NCBI RefSeq assembly: GCF_020217485.1
Contig: NZ_JAEKMI010000014.1
Location: forward strand, 1-64,000
Source: Mycobacterium sp. WUMAC-067
GTDB taxonomy: Bacteria; Actinomycetota; Actinomycetes; Mycobacteriales; Mycobacteriaceae
DNA length: 64,000 nt
Direction: 5' to 3'
A program made the translations under genes and the position numbers. Positions 50,440 through 58,861 of the stretch are shown here, one piece after another. Under the pieces are notes generated by a model, which worked only from the letters and a program-made list of their open reading frames with translations, did no database searches and was not told the origin of the DNA. Each line of letters opens with the position of its first letter. The first letter of the stretch is position 1.

Positions 50440-52081
50440 CGGACCGTTGATCGTGCAGTCCGACAAGACGGTGCTGCTCGAAGTGGACCACGAGCAGGCC
50501 GGCGCGGCGCGGGCCGCCATCGCGCCGTTCGCCGAGCTGGAACGCGCACCCGAGCACGTGCACACCTACCGCATCACGCCGCTGGCGCTGTGGAACGCCC
50601 GCGCCGCCGGCCACGACGCCGAACAGGTCGTCGACGCGCTGGTCTCCTTCTCCCGCTACGCGGTGCCGCAGCCGCTGCTCGTCGACATCGTCGACACCAT
50701 GGCCCGTTACGGCCGCTTGCAGCTGGTGAAAAGCCCGGCGCACGGTCTCACCCTGGTGAGCCTGGACCGCGCGGTGCTCGAGGAGGTGCTGCGCAACAGG
50801 AAGATCGCGCCGATGCTCGGCGCCCGGATCGACGACGACACCGTCATCGTCCACCCCAGCGAACGCGGCCGGGTCAAGCAGATGCTGCTCAAGATCGGTT
50901 GGCCCGCAGAGGATCTCGCGGGCTACGTCGACGGAGAGGCGCATCCGATCAGCCTGGCCCAGGACGGCTGGCACCTGCGCGACTACCAGCAGATGGCCAC
51001 CGACTCGTTCTGGTCCGGTGGCTCCGGTGTCGTGGTGCTTCCCTGCGGCGCCGGTAAGACGCTGGTGGGGGCCGCCACGATGGCGAAAGCCGGTGCGACA
51101 ACGCTGATTTTGGTCACCAACATCGTCGCGGCGCGACAGTGGAAGCGCGAGCTGATCGCCCGCACCTCGCTCACCGAGGAGGAGATCGGCGAATATTCCG
51201 GTGAGCGCAAGGAGATTCGGCCCGTCACCATCTCGACGTACCAGATGATCACTCGCCGCACCAAGGGCGAGTACCGGCACCTCGAACTCTTCGACAGCCG
51301 CGACTGGGGACTGATCATCTACGACGAGGTCCACTTGTTGCCGGCGCCGGTGTTTCGGATGACCGCCGACTTGCAGTCCAAGCGGCGCCTCGGCCTGACC
51401 GCCACGCTGGTGCGCGAGGACGGCCGCGAGGGCGACGTGTTCTCCCTGATCGGCCCCAAACGTTATGACGCGCCATGGAAGGACATCGAGGCGCAGGGGT
51501 GGATCGCGCCGGCGGAGTGCGTCGAGGTGCGGGTCACCATGACCGACAACGAGCGGATGATGTACGCCACCGCCGAACCCGAAGAGCGTTACAAGCTCTG
51601 CTCGACGGTGCACACCAAAATCGCTGTGGTCAAAACGATTCTGGCGAAGCATCCGGGCGAGCAGACCTTGGTGATCGGCGCGTATCTCGATCAGCTCGAC
51701 GAGCTGGGCGCCGAGCTGGGCGCCCCGGTGATCCAGGGCTCGACGCGGACCAAGGAACGCGAAGAGCTGTTCGACGGCTTCCGCCGCGGCGAGGTGAACA
51801 CGCTGGTGGTGTCCAAGGTCGCCAACTTCTCCATCGATTTGCCGGAAGCCGCGGTGGCCGTGCAGGTTTCGGGAACGTTCGGCTCGCGCCAGGAAGAGGC
51901 GCAGCGGCTGGGCCGGTTACTGCGGCCCAAGGCCGACGGCGGCGGCGCCATCTTCTATTCCGTGGTGGCGCGCGACAGCCTGGACGCCGAGTATGCCGCG
52001 CACCGGCAGCGCTTCCTGGCCGAGCAGGGTTACGGCTACATCATCCGCGACGCCGACGACCTCCTGGGCCCGGCCATCTAG
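50432..52081 (+). CDS. xpb: XPB/ERCC3-type DNA helicase
   Basis: The 549-residue SF2 helicase has an N-terminal XPB-like damage/regulatory domain (residues ~5-175). The motor has Walker A LPCGAGKT at ~203-210, DEVH at 298-301, the XPB-specific RED motif VREDGREGD at ~327-335, and the second RecA domain with QEEAQRLGRLLRPK. It is the bacterial homologue of the TFIIH helicase, a 3'-5' unwinding ATPase, presumably in repair or transcription. It forms a unit with the helicase-associated gene upstream and is closed by a strong terminator. Confidence 0.94.
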   Translation: MTDGPLIVQSDKTVLLEVDHEQAGAARAAIAPFAELERAPEHVHTYRITPLALWNARAAGHDAEQVVDALVSFSRYAVPQPLLVDIVDTMARYGRLQLVKSPAHGLTLVSLDRAVLEEVLRNRKIAPMLGARIDDDTVIVHPSERGRVKQMLLKIGWPAEDLAGYVDGEAHPISLAQDGWHLRDYQQMATDSFWSGGSGVVVLPCGAGKTLVGAATMAKAGATTLILVTNIVAARQWKRELIARTSLTEEEIGEYSGERKEIRPVTISTYQMITRRTKGEYRHLELFDSRDWGLIIYDEVHLLPAPVFRMTADLQSKRRLGLTATLVREDGREGDVFSLIGPKRYDAPWKDIEAQGWIAPAECVEVRVTMTDNERMMYATAEPEERYKLCSTVHTKIAVVKTILAKHPGEQTLVIGAYLDQLDELGAELGAPVIQGSTRTKEREELFDGFRRGEVNTLVVSKVANFSIDLPEAAVAVQVSGTFGSRQEEAQRLGRLLRPKADGGGAIFYSVVARDSLDAEYAAHRQRFLAEQGYGYIIRDADDLLGPAI

Positions 52082-52092
52082 ACTAGGGAACG

Positions 52093-52130
52093 CAAAAGCC
52101 CCCGAAACTCCATTGTTTCGGGGGCTTTTG
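52093..52130. terminator. Strong intrinsic terminator after xpb
   Basis: CAAAAGCCCCCGAAAC at 52093-52108 and GTTTCGGGGGCTTTTG at 52115-52130 are exact reverse complements with a 6-nt loop. The 16-bp stem includes an A/T run at its base, so it acts on both strands. It lies 11 bp after the xpb stop and 12 bp before the stop of the convergent thiolase-like gene. Confidence 0.92.
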
Positions 52131-52142
52131 TGTCTGCTGGCG

Positions 52143-53288
52143 CTACCGAGACAGGATGGTCGCCGACGCGGTGCCGGGCGCCCCGTACACCTGCGCCAGG
52201 CCGACGCGGGGATCGCCGGGCACCTGACGTTCCCCGGCCTCGCCGCGCAGTTGGCGCACCAGTTCGTGCATCTGCCGCAGCCCCGACGCGCCGATCGGCT
52301 CGCCGTTGGCGATCAGCCCGCCGTCGGTGTTGACGGGTATTGAGCCGTGGATCTCGGTGGCGCCGTCGGCCAGTAGCTTCTCCTGTTCGCCGTCCGCGCA
52401 CAGGCCGGTCTCGGCCATGTGGATCACCTCGGCGCCGGCGTCGGTGTCCTGCAGCTGCGCGACGTCGACGTCCTCGGGTCCGATGCCGGCCGCCTCGTAG
52501 GCGGCCTTGGCCGCGTACACCGTCGGCGATGCGTCCTCGTCCAGGGGCGCCGACGTGGCGTGCACCTCGTAGGCGCCGAACCGTCGCGTCCGAATTTCGC
52601 AGGCGCGCACATAGACCGGCTTGTCGGTGAACTTCTCGGCCATGTCGGCGCGACACATGATGACCGCCGCGGCCCCCTCGTCGGGCGCGCAGAACATGTA
52701 CTGGGTCAGCGGGTAGTTCAGCGCGGGCGAGGCGAGGATCTCCTCGACGGAAATCTCCTTGCGCCGGAAGGCATTCGGGTTCAGCGCACCATTGCGGAAG
52801 TTCTTGTTGGCCACCCGCGCCAACGTCTCCTGGGAGATGTGGTGGTCGTGGATGTACTTGTTGGCCTTCATGCCGAAGAACTTGGTGGTGACGAACTGCC
52901 CGTTGTTGGCGTACCACTGCGGCAGCGCCAGCTTGGCGGGGTCGTCGGTGAACGCCCCGCGCGGGTGTTTGTCGAGGCCGATGGCAATTCCGATGTCGTA
53001 CTTGCCCAGCCGGATGGTGTCGGCGGTCTGCTGGATGGCGCTGGCCGCGGTGGCGCAGGCGTTGAACACGTTGGTGAAGGTGATGCCGGTCAGCCCGACC
53101 AGGCGGGTCACGGCGTCGGGGTTGGAGACCTCATAGCTGCCACCGAATCCGAACTGGATGTCTTTCCAGTCCACTCCGGCGTCTTTGAGCGCCAGCTGGA
53201 CGGCTTCGGCGCCCATCTGCATCGCGGTCTTCTCGAACCGGCCGAACGGGTGGAGGCCCACGCCGATGATGGCGACGTCGTTGGTCAT
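52143..53288 (-). CDS. Thiolase-like lipid-transfer protein (Rv1627c-type)
   Basis: The 381-residue protein is a thiolase-fold member of the SCP-x/Ltp group: DVAIIGVGLHPFGRFEKTAM, the nucleophile region FNACATAASAIQ (Cys at ~78), and C-terminal GEPIGASGLRQMHELVRQLRGEAG. The ATG at 53288 has AGGAGG upstream. It pairs with the OB-fold/zinc-ribbon gene 89 bp upstream, a combination seen in sterol side-chain retro-aldolases (Ltp2-type) and related systems. It may act as a C-C lyase rather than a true thiolase. Confidence 0.85.
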   Translation of the reverse strand: MTNDVAIIGVGLHPFGRFEKTAMQMGAEAVQLALKDAGVDWKDIQFGFGGSYEVSNPDAVTRLVGLTGITFTNVFNACATAASAIQQTADTIRLGKYDIGIAIGLDKHPRGAFTDDPAKLALPQWYANNGQFVTTKFFGMKANKYIHDHHISQETLARVANKNFRNGALNPNAFRRKEISVEEILASPALNYPLTQYMFCAPDEGAAAVIMCRADMAEKFTDKPVYVRACEIRTRRFGAYEVHATSAPLDEDASPTVYAAKAAYEAAGIGPEDVDVAQLQDTDAGAEVIHMAETGLCADGEQEKLLADGATEIHGSIPVNTDGGLIANGEPIGASGLRQMHELVRQLRGEAGERQVPGDPRVGLAQVYGAPGTASATILSR

Positions 53289-53312
53289 CTCAATCCTCCT
53301 GGATAACTTGTC

Positions 53313-53353
53313 GCGACCCGCTTCGCCCGGCGCCGCCGCGCTCGCGATCGCCA
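53313..53353. repeat. 41-bp dispersed repeat, copy 2
   Basis: This copy matches 33615-33655 at about 38 of 41 positions (shared GACCCGCTTCGCCCGGC and CGCCGCGCTCGCGATC). It lies in the 89-bp gap between the OB-fold gene and the thiolase-like gene, so it is probably transcribed within that unit. Confidence 0.7.
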
Positions 53354-53377
53354 CGGATAACTGGCAGCGGCCCGCCG

Positions 53378-53791
53378 CTAGACCGGCTGGAACGCGAAGG
53401 TCATGATTTCGGCGCCCTCGTCGTCGGTGGCCAGGGGCACCATGGTGAGTTCGACTTCCTGGCCGAACTGCAGCTTGGCCGGGTCGTTCTCGGTCAACCG
53501 CCCTTCGACGCGGATGACGTCACCGAGCTGGACCAAACCCACTCCGAACGGGACGAAGTCCTTTCCGGCCGGGCCGATGTAGGGGGCTCCCGGGGGGAAG
53601 CCCTGCGTCGTCCACGCCACCAGCGTCCCGCGGCGCGGTAACAACACGTCGGACATCTCGCCGCCGCTGCAACGCGGGCACCACTGCTGCACGGGGAAGG
53701 TGGTGGCCTCGCAGCTGCCGCATCGGCTGCCGATCAGCTGCGGGCTCTCATCGGGCCAGGTAGAGATCTCGGGGGCTAGCGCCTTCTGCAT
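53378..53791 (-). CDS. Zn-ribbon/OB-fold (DUF35) protein, thiolase partner (Rv1628c-type)
   Basis: The 137-residue protein has a zinc ribbon (GSRCGSCEATTFPVQQWCPRCSG, four Cys) followed by an OB-fold strand pattern (GTLVAWTTQGFPPGAPY, VEGRLTENDPAKLQFGQEVEL). DUF35 proteins bind next to SCP-x-type thiolases and often shape their active site. The start at 53791 is preferred because GGAGG lies nine bases upstream; 53818 is an alternative. It precedes the thiolase gene on the same strand. Confidence 0.85.
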   Translation of the reverse strand: MQKALAPEISTWPDESPQLIGSRCGSCEATTFPVQQWCPRCSGGEMSDVLLPRRGTLVAWTTQGFPPGAPYIGPAGKDFVPFGVGLVQLGDVIRVEGRLTENDPAKLQFGQEVELTMVPLATDDEGAEIMTFAFQPV

Positions 53792-53934
53792 CGGGGGATC
53801 CTCCAGGATCGTCGACATTCCGCCAACAGAACTCACTGAACCGTATAACAGCTTTCCGAAAAGTGGAAACCACATTCTCGTCGCCGCACAACGGCTGAAC
53901 ATCGGCGGCAGCGCGGGGGAGATATGTTGGCGCC

Positions 53935-54228
53935 ATGACGGTCACCGTGATACTCGAGCTCAGGTTCAAGCCCGACGAGGTCGCCGCGGGGCGCGAGCTG
54001 ATGGGCCGGGCGCTGCAAGACACCCGGGCATTCGACGGCAACGTTCGCACCGACGTGCTCGTCGACGAGGACGACGAAGCGCACTGGCTCATCTACGAGA
54101 TCTGGGAGACGGTCGAGCACGACGAGGCGTACCGCGCGTTTCGCGCCGGCGAAGGAAAGCTGACCCAGCTGCCTCCGTTGCTGGCCGCGCCTCCGGTCAA
54201 GACGAGATACGTCACAACCGACGTCTGA
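53935..54228 (+). CDS. Antibiotic-biosynthesis-monooxygenase-fold protein
   Basis: The 97-residue protein is a ferredoxin-like ABM domain: VTVILELRFKPDEVAAGRELM, DVLVDEDDEAHWLIYEIWETVEHDEAYRAFR and LTQLPPLLAAPP. Members are small cofactorless monooxygenases or quinol oxidases and sensors. Divergent from the OB-fold gene. No partner is fixed by overlap. Confidence 0.8.
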   Translation: MTVTVILELRFKPDEVAAGRELMGRALQDTRAFDGNVRTDVLVDEDDEAHWLIYEIWETVEHDEAYRAFRAGEGKLTQLPPLLAAPPVKTRYVTTDV

Positions 54229-54294
54229 CCTCGCGGCGCCGCACTGATGCTGACAGGGCTGCGCTACCGCTAGCGTTCGGGCATCGGCGCGAAT

Positions 54295-54444
54295 TCAGGA
54301 GGCAACCAGGTCGTCGATCTGGCTGATTGCCGATGAGGTGCCCTCGACCACGCCCATGTCCAACACCTGCTGAAGCGCCTCGGCGGAGGCGAAAGTGCTG
54401 ACGTAGATCGCGCGAGTGGCAACCCCGCGCCCGGGCGAGCTCAC
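54295..54444 (-). pseudogene. C-terminal remnant of an SRPBCC/AHSA1-like gene
   Basis: In the minus frame ending at 54295 the sequence reads RAIYVSTFASAEALQQVLDM, GVVEGTSSAISQIDDLVAS then stop. This is the typical C-terminal helix of SRPBCC proteins (the D/A-S-A-E-x-x-x-x-V-L-x-x-G-M motif followed by S-x-x-x-L-D-x-L-L). The rest of the gene is missing: the frame upstream of residue ~1 has no START-like sequence. A deletion or rearrangement at the boundary with the LLM gene probably removed it. Confidence 0.6.
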
Positions 54445-54466
54445 CCGGCCCAGGCCGGCGCCGCGA

Positions 54467-55456
54467 CTAGCTCAGCGCGGGAATGATCTCTCGTTCGAAC
54501 AGCTCGATGCCCGAGCGGTCGTAGGCAGCCTCGGGGAAATAGCAGATCGCGTACTCGCAACCGAGGTCGCGGAGCTTCGTCAGGCGCTCGATGACCTGTT
54601 CCGGTGTGCCCGTTGCCGAATCCGGCCCGCTGGTGCCGGCGATCATCGCATCCGCGGCGGCCTCGCCGACGTAACCGACCATGCGGTCGCGGACCCGTTG
54701 CAGCCGGTCTTTGACGTCGGCCTCCGATGTGCCGACGACGGCGTTGACATTGGCCGAACGCACGATGGCGTCGAAGTCGGTGCCCATGTCGCGGCAGTGC
54801 TCGGCCAGCACCTGCGACTTGTGGGCGAACGTCTCCGGCTCGGGCGTGAAGTTGGTGTACTGCGCGTACCGTGCGGCGATACGCAAGGTCACCTTCTCGC
54901 CACCGCCGGCGATCCAAAGCGGAATTCCGTTGTCTTGCAAGGGCTTAGGCGAGACGACCGCGCCGTCCACCTGGTAGTGCTTGCCGTCGAAGCTGACCTT
55001 GCCGTCACGCCAGGCGTCGCGCATGATCTGGACGCCCTCGTCCAACCGGCCCAACCGCACGCCCGCCGACGGGAATCCGTAACCGTAAGCGCGCCATTCG
55101 TGTTCGTACCAGCCGCCACCGATGCCCATCTGAATCCGGCCACCGGAGATGATGTCGGCCGTCGCCGCCACCTTGGCGAGGTACACCGGGTTGCGGTAGC
55201 TCATCGCCGTGCACATCTGGCCGAGCTTGATCCGAGACGTGGTGGCCGCGTACGCGGCCATCAGCGACCACGCTTCGTGGGTGGCTTCCCCGGTGGGCAC
55301 CGGCACGGTGTGGAAATGGTCGTAGACCCACAGCGAGTCCCAACTCCCCCGATCCGCGTAATCGGCCAGGTCGCGCATCACCGCCCAGTGTTTCTCGGGT
55401 TCGATGCCGACCAGATCCATTCGCCAGCCTTGCGGAATGAAGAGACCGAAGCGCAT
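54467..55456 (-). CDS. LLM-class F420-dependent oxidoreductase
   Basis: The 329-residue protein is a luciferase-like TIM barrel. Typical features are FGLFIPQGWRMDLVG, WDSLWVYDHFHTVP, KLGQMCTAMSYRNPVYLAKVAATADIISGGRIQMGIGGGWYEHEW and LWIAGGGEKVTLRIAA. Such mycobacterial enzymes use deazaflavin F420. It is on the minus strand beside a tetR gene (27 bp downstream of it), and probably co-transcribed with it. Substrate unknown. Confidence 0.88.
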   Translation of the reverse strand: MRFGLFIPQGWRMDLVGIEPEKHWAVMRDLADYADRGSWDSLWVYDHFHTVPVPTGEATHEAWSLMAAYAATTSRIKLGQMCTAMSYRNPVYLAKVAATADIISGGRIQMGIGGGWYEHEWRAYGYGFPSAGVRLGRLDEGVQIMRDAWRDGKVSFDGKHYQVDGAVVSPKPLQDNGIPLWIAGGGEKVTLRIAARYAQYTNFTPEPETFAHKSQVLAEHCRDMGTDFDAIVRSANVNAVVGTSEADVKDRLQRVRDRMVGYVGEAAADAMIAGTSGPDSATGTPEQVIERLTKLRDLGCEYAICYFPEAAYDRSGIELFEREIIPALS

Positions 55457-55483
55457 ACCAACGGACCTTAGCCCGGCCAGATC

Positions 55484-56020
55484 TCAGCCACGCAGCGCGT
55501 CAAGTGCGGCCGCCACGGACTTCTCCCGCAACTCCCCGTGGGGCGCGTCGGGAAACTGCACGCAGCAGTCCTGCAACCCGCCGAACGCGACGACCGCGCG
55601 GGTGGACTGCGCGAGCGTCGGCGTCTCGCCGAACACCAGCCGCGCCAACCGCTCGCGCCACGCGAGCACGGTGTCGATGAGGTCCAAATCGATAAGCGTC
55701 GACAACTCGGTCAGCAACAGCACCAGATCCCGGCGGTGCCGGTAGTGAAAATCGAAATAGCCTTCCAACAACTCGCGCGCATCGACGGCGCCGCGGACCT
55801 CGTGGTCGGCGACGAATCGCTCGCCCTCGTCGATCAGCGGCACCAGGATGCTGCGCACCAGGTCCTCGCGTGACGGAAAGTGGTAGTACAGCGCGGGTTT
55901 GGTGATGCCCAACTGGTTGGCGATGTCCTGCAGGCTGGTGCGCTGCACGCCCCGCTGCAGAAACAGCTCGCGAGCGGCCTCCTGAATCCGCTCGCGCGTG
56001 TCCGACCGGGGCCTGCTCAC
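55484..56020 (-). CDS. TetR-family transcriptional regulator
   Basis: The 178-residue protein has an N-terminal helix-turn-helix (IQEAARELFLQRGVQRTSLQDIANQLGITKPALYYHFPSREDLV) and a ligand-binding helical domain. The GTG start at 56020 lies six bases after a -10-like TAAGCT (minus strand 56032-56027), consistent with a leaderless transcript. Two CTTACCGA palindromes lie between it and the divergent FAD monooxygenase, so it likely represses both directions. Confidence 0.9.
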   Translation of the reverse strand: MSRPRSDTRERIQEAARELFLQRGVQRTSLQDIANQLGITKPALYYHFPSREDLVRSILVPLIDEGERFVADHEVRGAVDARELLEGYFDFHYRHRRDLVLLLTELSTLIDLDLIDTVLAWRERLARLVFGETPTLAQSTRAVVAFGGLQDCCVQFPDAPHGELREKSVAAALDALRG

Positions 56021-56037
56021 CCCCAGAGCTTACCTGA

Positions 56038-56081
56038 CTTACCGATCGGTAAGTGGGATGTTATGCTTACCGAACGTTAAG
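56038..56081. promoter_or_regulatory. Two TetR operators in the tetR/monooxygenase intergenic region
   Basis: CTTACCGATCGGTAAG at 56038-56053 is a perfect 16-bp palindrome. CTTACCGAACGTTAAG at 56066-56081 is an imperfect second copy sharing the half-site CTTACCGA, 28 bp away. A -10-like TATGCT at 56062-56067 (plus) overlaps the second, and a -10-like TAAGCT on the minus strand at 56032-56027 is next to the first. A regulator bound at both would block both promoters. Confidence 0.75.
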
Positions 56082-56099
56082 TAAGTCGGGAGGTGGATC

Positions 56100-57308
56100 G
56101 TGCGGATACTCATTTCCGGCGCCAGCGTCGCCGGCCCGGTCCTGGCGTACTGGCTGTCCCGTTACGGCTTCGACGTCACCGTCGTCGAGCGCGCCCCGGC
56201 ACTGCGCAAAACCGGCGGCCACGCCGTCGACTTGTTCCGTCCCGCGATGGAGATCTCGGCGAAGATGGGCGTCCTGCCGCGCATCGAGTCGTTGGCCACC
56301 GGAACGAACCGGATGGCGTTGTACCGGGAAGGCCGGCCGCGGGCCACCGAGATCGACCTCACCAAGATCTACGCCGCCAGCTCCGACCGGCACGTGGAAA
56401 TCATGCGCGACGACCTCAGCGAGATTTACTACGACGCCGCCCGCGACGAGGTCGAGTACCTGTTCGGCGATTCGATCACCGCGATCGAGCACGACGGCAC
56501 CGTGACATTCGAGCGCTCCCCGGCGCGCGGCTTCGACGTCATCGTCGGCGCCGACGGCCTGCATTCCAATGTTCGGCGCCTCACCTTCGGCGAGGAGGCC
56601 GGCCTGACGCGCTTCCTCGGCGGATACCTGTCGGTGTTGTCGGCGCCCAAGACGCTGGTCGAGCCCGGCGAGATGGTCGGCCACCTCGGCGTCGGCCGCT
56701 TCGCCGGGATCTACACCGCGGACCACCTGGACGACGCGCGGGTGGTGTTCCTGTTTCGCAATAAGGAGGGTTTGGACTACGACCACCGTGATGTGTTGCG
56801 GCAGAAGGGTTTACTGCGCGACGCGTTCGCCGGGATGCATGACCAGGTGGACGGCTGGCTGGCCGAAATCGAGCGCACGCCCACCTTCTACTTCGACTCC
56901 ATCACCCAGCTGCGCACGGACAGGTGGTCGCGCCGCCGCGTCACCCTGGTCGGCGACGCCGGATACTGCCCCGGGCCGGCGGTGGGCGGCAGCACCAGCC
57001 TCGCCGTCCTCGGCGCCTACGTGCTGGCCGGAGAGCTCGCCCGGGCCGACGGCGACCACCTGCGCGCCTTCGCCGCCTACGAACTGCAGATGCGCGAACC
57101 GGTGCATCGGAGCCGGTCCTTCGCCCGCGGCGCCGCCAAGGGGATCATTCCCGGTTCCCGCGCTGGAGTCTGGGCGTTAACCCGTGGAGCCCAACTGATC
57201 TCGGCGATGCCCGGGTCGCTGTCCCAGTCGCTGGCCAAGCTGAACACCAAGGGCGTCCGCATGCACGATTCGATGCCGGTCCCCGACTACACCGGATGCG
57301 ACGTCTGA
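56100..57308 (+). CDS. FAD-dependent monooxygenase, PHBH/Tet(X)-like
   Basis: The 402-residue protein has a group A flavoprotein monooxygenase layout: N-terminal FAD motif ILISGASVAGPVLAYWLSR, the DG motif VIVGADGLHSNVRRLT, and the GD motif VTLVGDAGYCPGPAVGGSTSLA. The GTG at 56100 follows GGGAGG. It is divergent from tetR, which likely controls it. Substrates in this family range from aromatics to tetracycline-type polyketides. The next gene (LLM enzyme) lies 55 bp on. Confidence 0.88.
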   Translation: MRILISGASVAGPVLAYWLSRYGFDVTVVERAPALRKTGGHAVDLFRPAMEISAKMGVLPRIESLATGTNRMALYREGRPRATEIDLTKIYAASSDRHVEIMRDDLSEIYYDAARDEVEYLFGDSITAIEHDGTVTFERSPARGFDVIVGADGLHSNVRRLTFGEEAGLTRFLGGYLSVLSAPKTLVEPGEMVGHLGVGRFAGIYTADHLDDARVVFLFRNKEGLDYDHRDVLRQKGLLRDAFAGMHDQVDGWLAEIERTPTFYFDSITQLRTDRWSRRRVTLVGDAGYCPGPAVGGSTSLAVLGAYVLAGELARADGDHLRAFAAYELQMREPVHRSRSFARGAAKGIIPGSRAGVWALTRGAQLISAMPGSLSQSLAKLNTKGVRMHDSMPVPDYTGCDV

Positions 57309-57363
57309 CAGCATGTCCGGTAGGACGCGGACCGAAGCGCATGCCAAGAAGGGAAGGTCTCAG

Positions 57364-58224
57364 ATGGAACTGACCGGTGTTGGGATCTGGAGCAGTCAGC
57401 TGCGCTACGGCGACCCGGCCGAATCCGCCGACGCGGCAGCCGAACTCGATGAACTCGGCTTCCCTGCGCTGTGGATACCCGACGTCGGCGGCCCGGTGTT
57501 CGACGCGGTGGGTCATCTGCTCGCCGCGACCAAACGGACCGTGATCGCGACCGGCATCCTGAATTTGTGGATGCATGCGCCCGGCGACGTCGCCGAATCC
57601 TATGCGACGCTGACCGCCGAGCACGGGGACCGCTTCCTGCTGGGAATCGGCGTCAGCCACGCACCGCTGATCGATGCCGGCCAGCCCGGGCGCTACCGCA
57701 AACCGCTGGCGGCGACGGCGTCCTTCCTGGACGGGCTGGATGCCGCGCCGCGGCCGGTTCCCATCGAGCGCCGGGTTCTTGCCGCGCTCGGACCGAAGAT
57801 GCTGAAGCTGTCCGCGAGCCGCGCCGCGGGCGCCCACCCTTACCTCGTCACTCCCGACCACACCGCTTCTGCGCGTTCGGCTTTGGGCCAGGGTCCGCTG
57901 CTGTTGCCGGAGCAGACGGTGATCCTGACCGACAGCCCCGACGAGGCACGCCAGATCGGAATTGAGTGGCTGCGGTCCTATTTGGCGTTGCCCAACTACG
58001 CCAACAACCTGCTGCGCAGCGGCTTCTCCGAAGATGATGTGGCGCAGGTGAGTGACCGGCTCTTCAACGCGATCATCGCCTGGGGTGACGAAGACGCCAT
58101 CATGCGCAGGGTCGCCGAGCATCGTTCCGCCGGCGCCGATCACGTCTGCGTGCAGGTGCTGCGGGCCGATCCGAGGGCCTTCCCGCGGGAGGAATGGCGC
58201 CGGATCGCCGCCGCCACCCGATAA
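57364..58224 (+). CDS. LLM-class F420-dependent oxidoreductase (TIGR03620-like)
   Basis: The 286-residue protein begins MELTGVGIWSSQLRYG, with GFPALWIPDVGGPVFDAVGHLLAAT, VIATGILNLWMHAPGDVAESYATL and RFLLGIGVSHAPLIDAG features of the deazaflavin LLM group. The ATG at 57364 is chosen for its GAAGGGAAGG ribosome site. It follows the FAD monooxygenase on the same strand and is likely co-transcribed with it. Substrate unknown. Confidence 0.85.
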   Translation: MELTGVGIWSSQLRYGDPAESADAAAELDELGFPALWIPDVGGPVFDAVGHLLAATKRTVIATGILNLWMHAPGDVAESYATLTAEHGDRFLLGIGVSHAPLIDAGQPGRYRKPLAATASFLDGLDAAPRPVPIERRVLAALGPKMLKLSASRAAGAHPYLVTPDHTASARSALGQGPLLLPEQTVILTDSPDEARQIGIEWLRSYLALPNYANNLLRSGFSEDDVAQVSDRLFNAIIAWGDEDAIMRRVAEHRSAGADHVCVQVLRADPRAFPREEWRRIAAATR

Positions 58225-58252
58225 AAGGTGACCGGCACGCTTAGGGTGAGCT

Positions 58253-58858
58253 ATGGCTTCCAAGCAGACGCTGTTTCGGATCTTCTACCGCATCGGTTTC
58301 ACCCCGTGGGACGGTCATCCGCTCGCCCAAAGCGTCCGGGACCTGGTCGAGGGAACCCGCGACGCCGTCGCGCTTCCCGCCAGGTCCGCCCTTGAACTCG
58401 GATGCGGTACCGGGGACTGTTCGATCTACCTCGCCCAACACGGCTGGAAAGTCACCGCGGTCGACTTCGTGGCCAAACCCCTCGAACGGGCGCGGGCCAA
58501 GGCCGGCGCGGCCGGCGCGGCGGTGGACTTCGTCCAGGCCGACGTCACGCAGCTGAGCCAGGCCGGAATCGGTGCGAACTTCGAGTTGATCGTCGACAAC
58601 GGGTGCCTGCACAACATGAGCGACGCGGACCGCGACGCCTATGTGCGGGAGATCAGCGCCGTGGCGGCCCCGGGTGCCCGGCTGTTGATTGTCGCGTTCG
58701 TGCCCGGCGGCCGGGTCGGGGTGCGCGGCGTCGATCACGCCGAGATGGAACAGCGGTTCACGCAAAGCTGGACGCTGTTGTCCGCGGGCGCCGAACGCGA
58801 GTTGGACCGCGCGGAGAAAACCCCGGCTCGCTACTACCTGTTCCAGCGGCGCCCCTGA
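58253..58858 (+). CDS. Class I SAM-dependent methyltransferase
   Basis: The 201-residue protein has a Rossmann SAM-binding motif (ALELGCGTGDCSIYLAQHGW), the acidic VTAVDFVAKPLERAR, the VDFVQADVTQL motif and a core LIVDNGCLHNMSD. It resembles thiopurine- or arsenite-type small-molecule methyltransferases. It is the last gene of the plus-strand redox cluster and is followed by a hairpin repeat. Confidence 0.85.
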   Translation: MASKQTLFRIFYRIGFTPWDGHPLAQSVRDLVEGTRDAVALPARSALELGCGTGDCSIYLAQHGWKVTAVDFVAKPLERARAKAGAAGAAVDFVQADVTQLSQAGIGANFELIVDNGCLHNMSDADRDAYVREISAVAAPGARLLIVAFVPGGRVGVRGVDHAEMEQRFTQSWTLLSAGAERELDRAEKTPARYYLFQRRP

Positions 58859-58861
58859 CCG

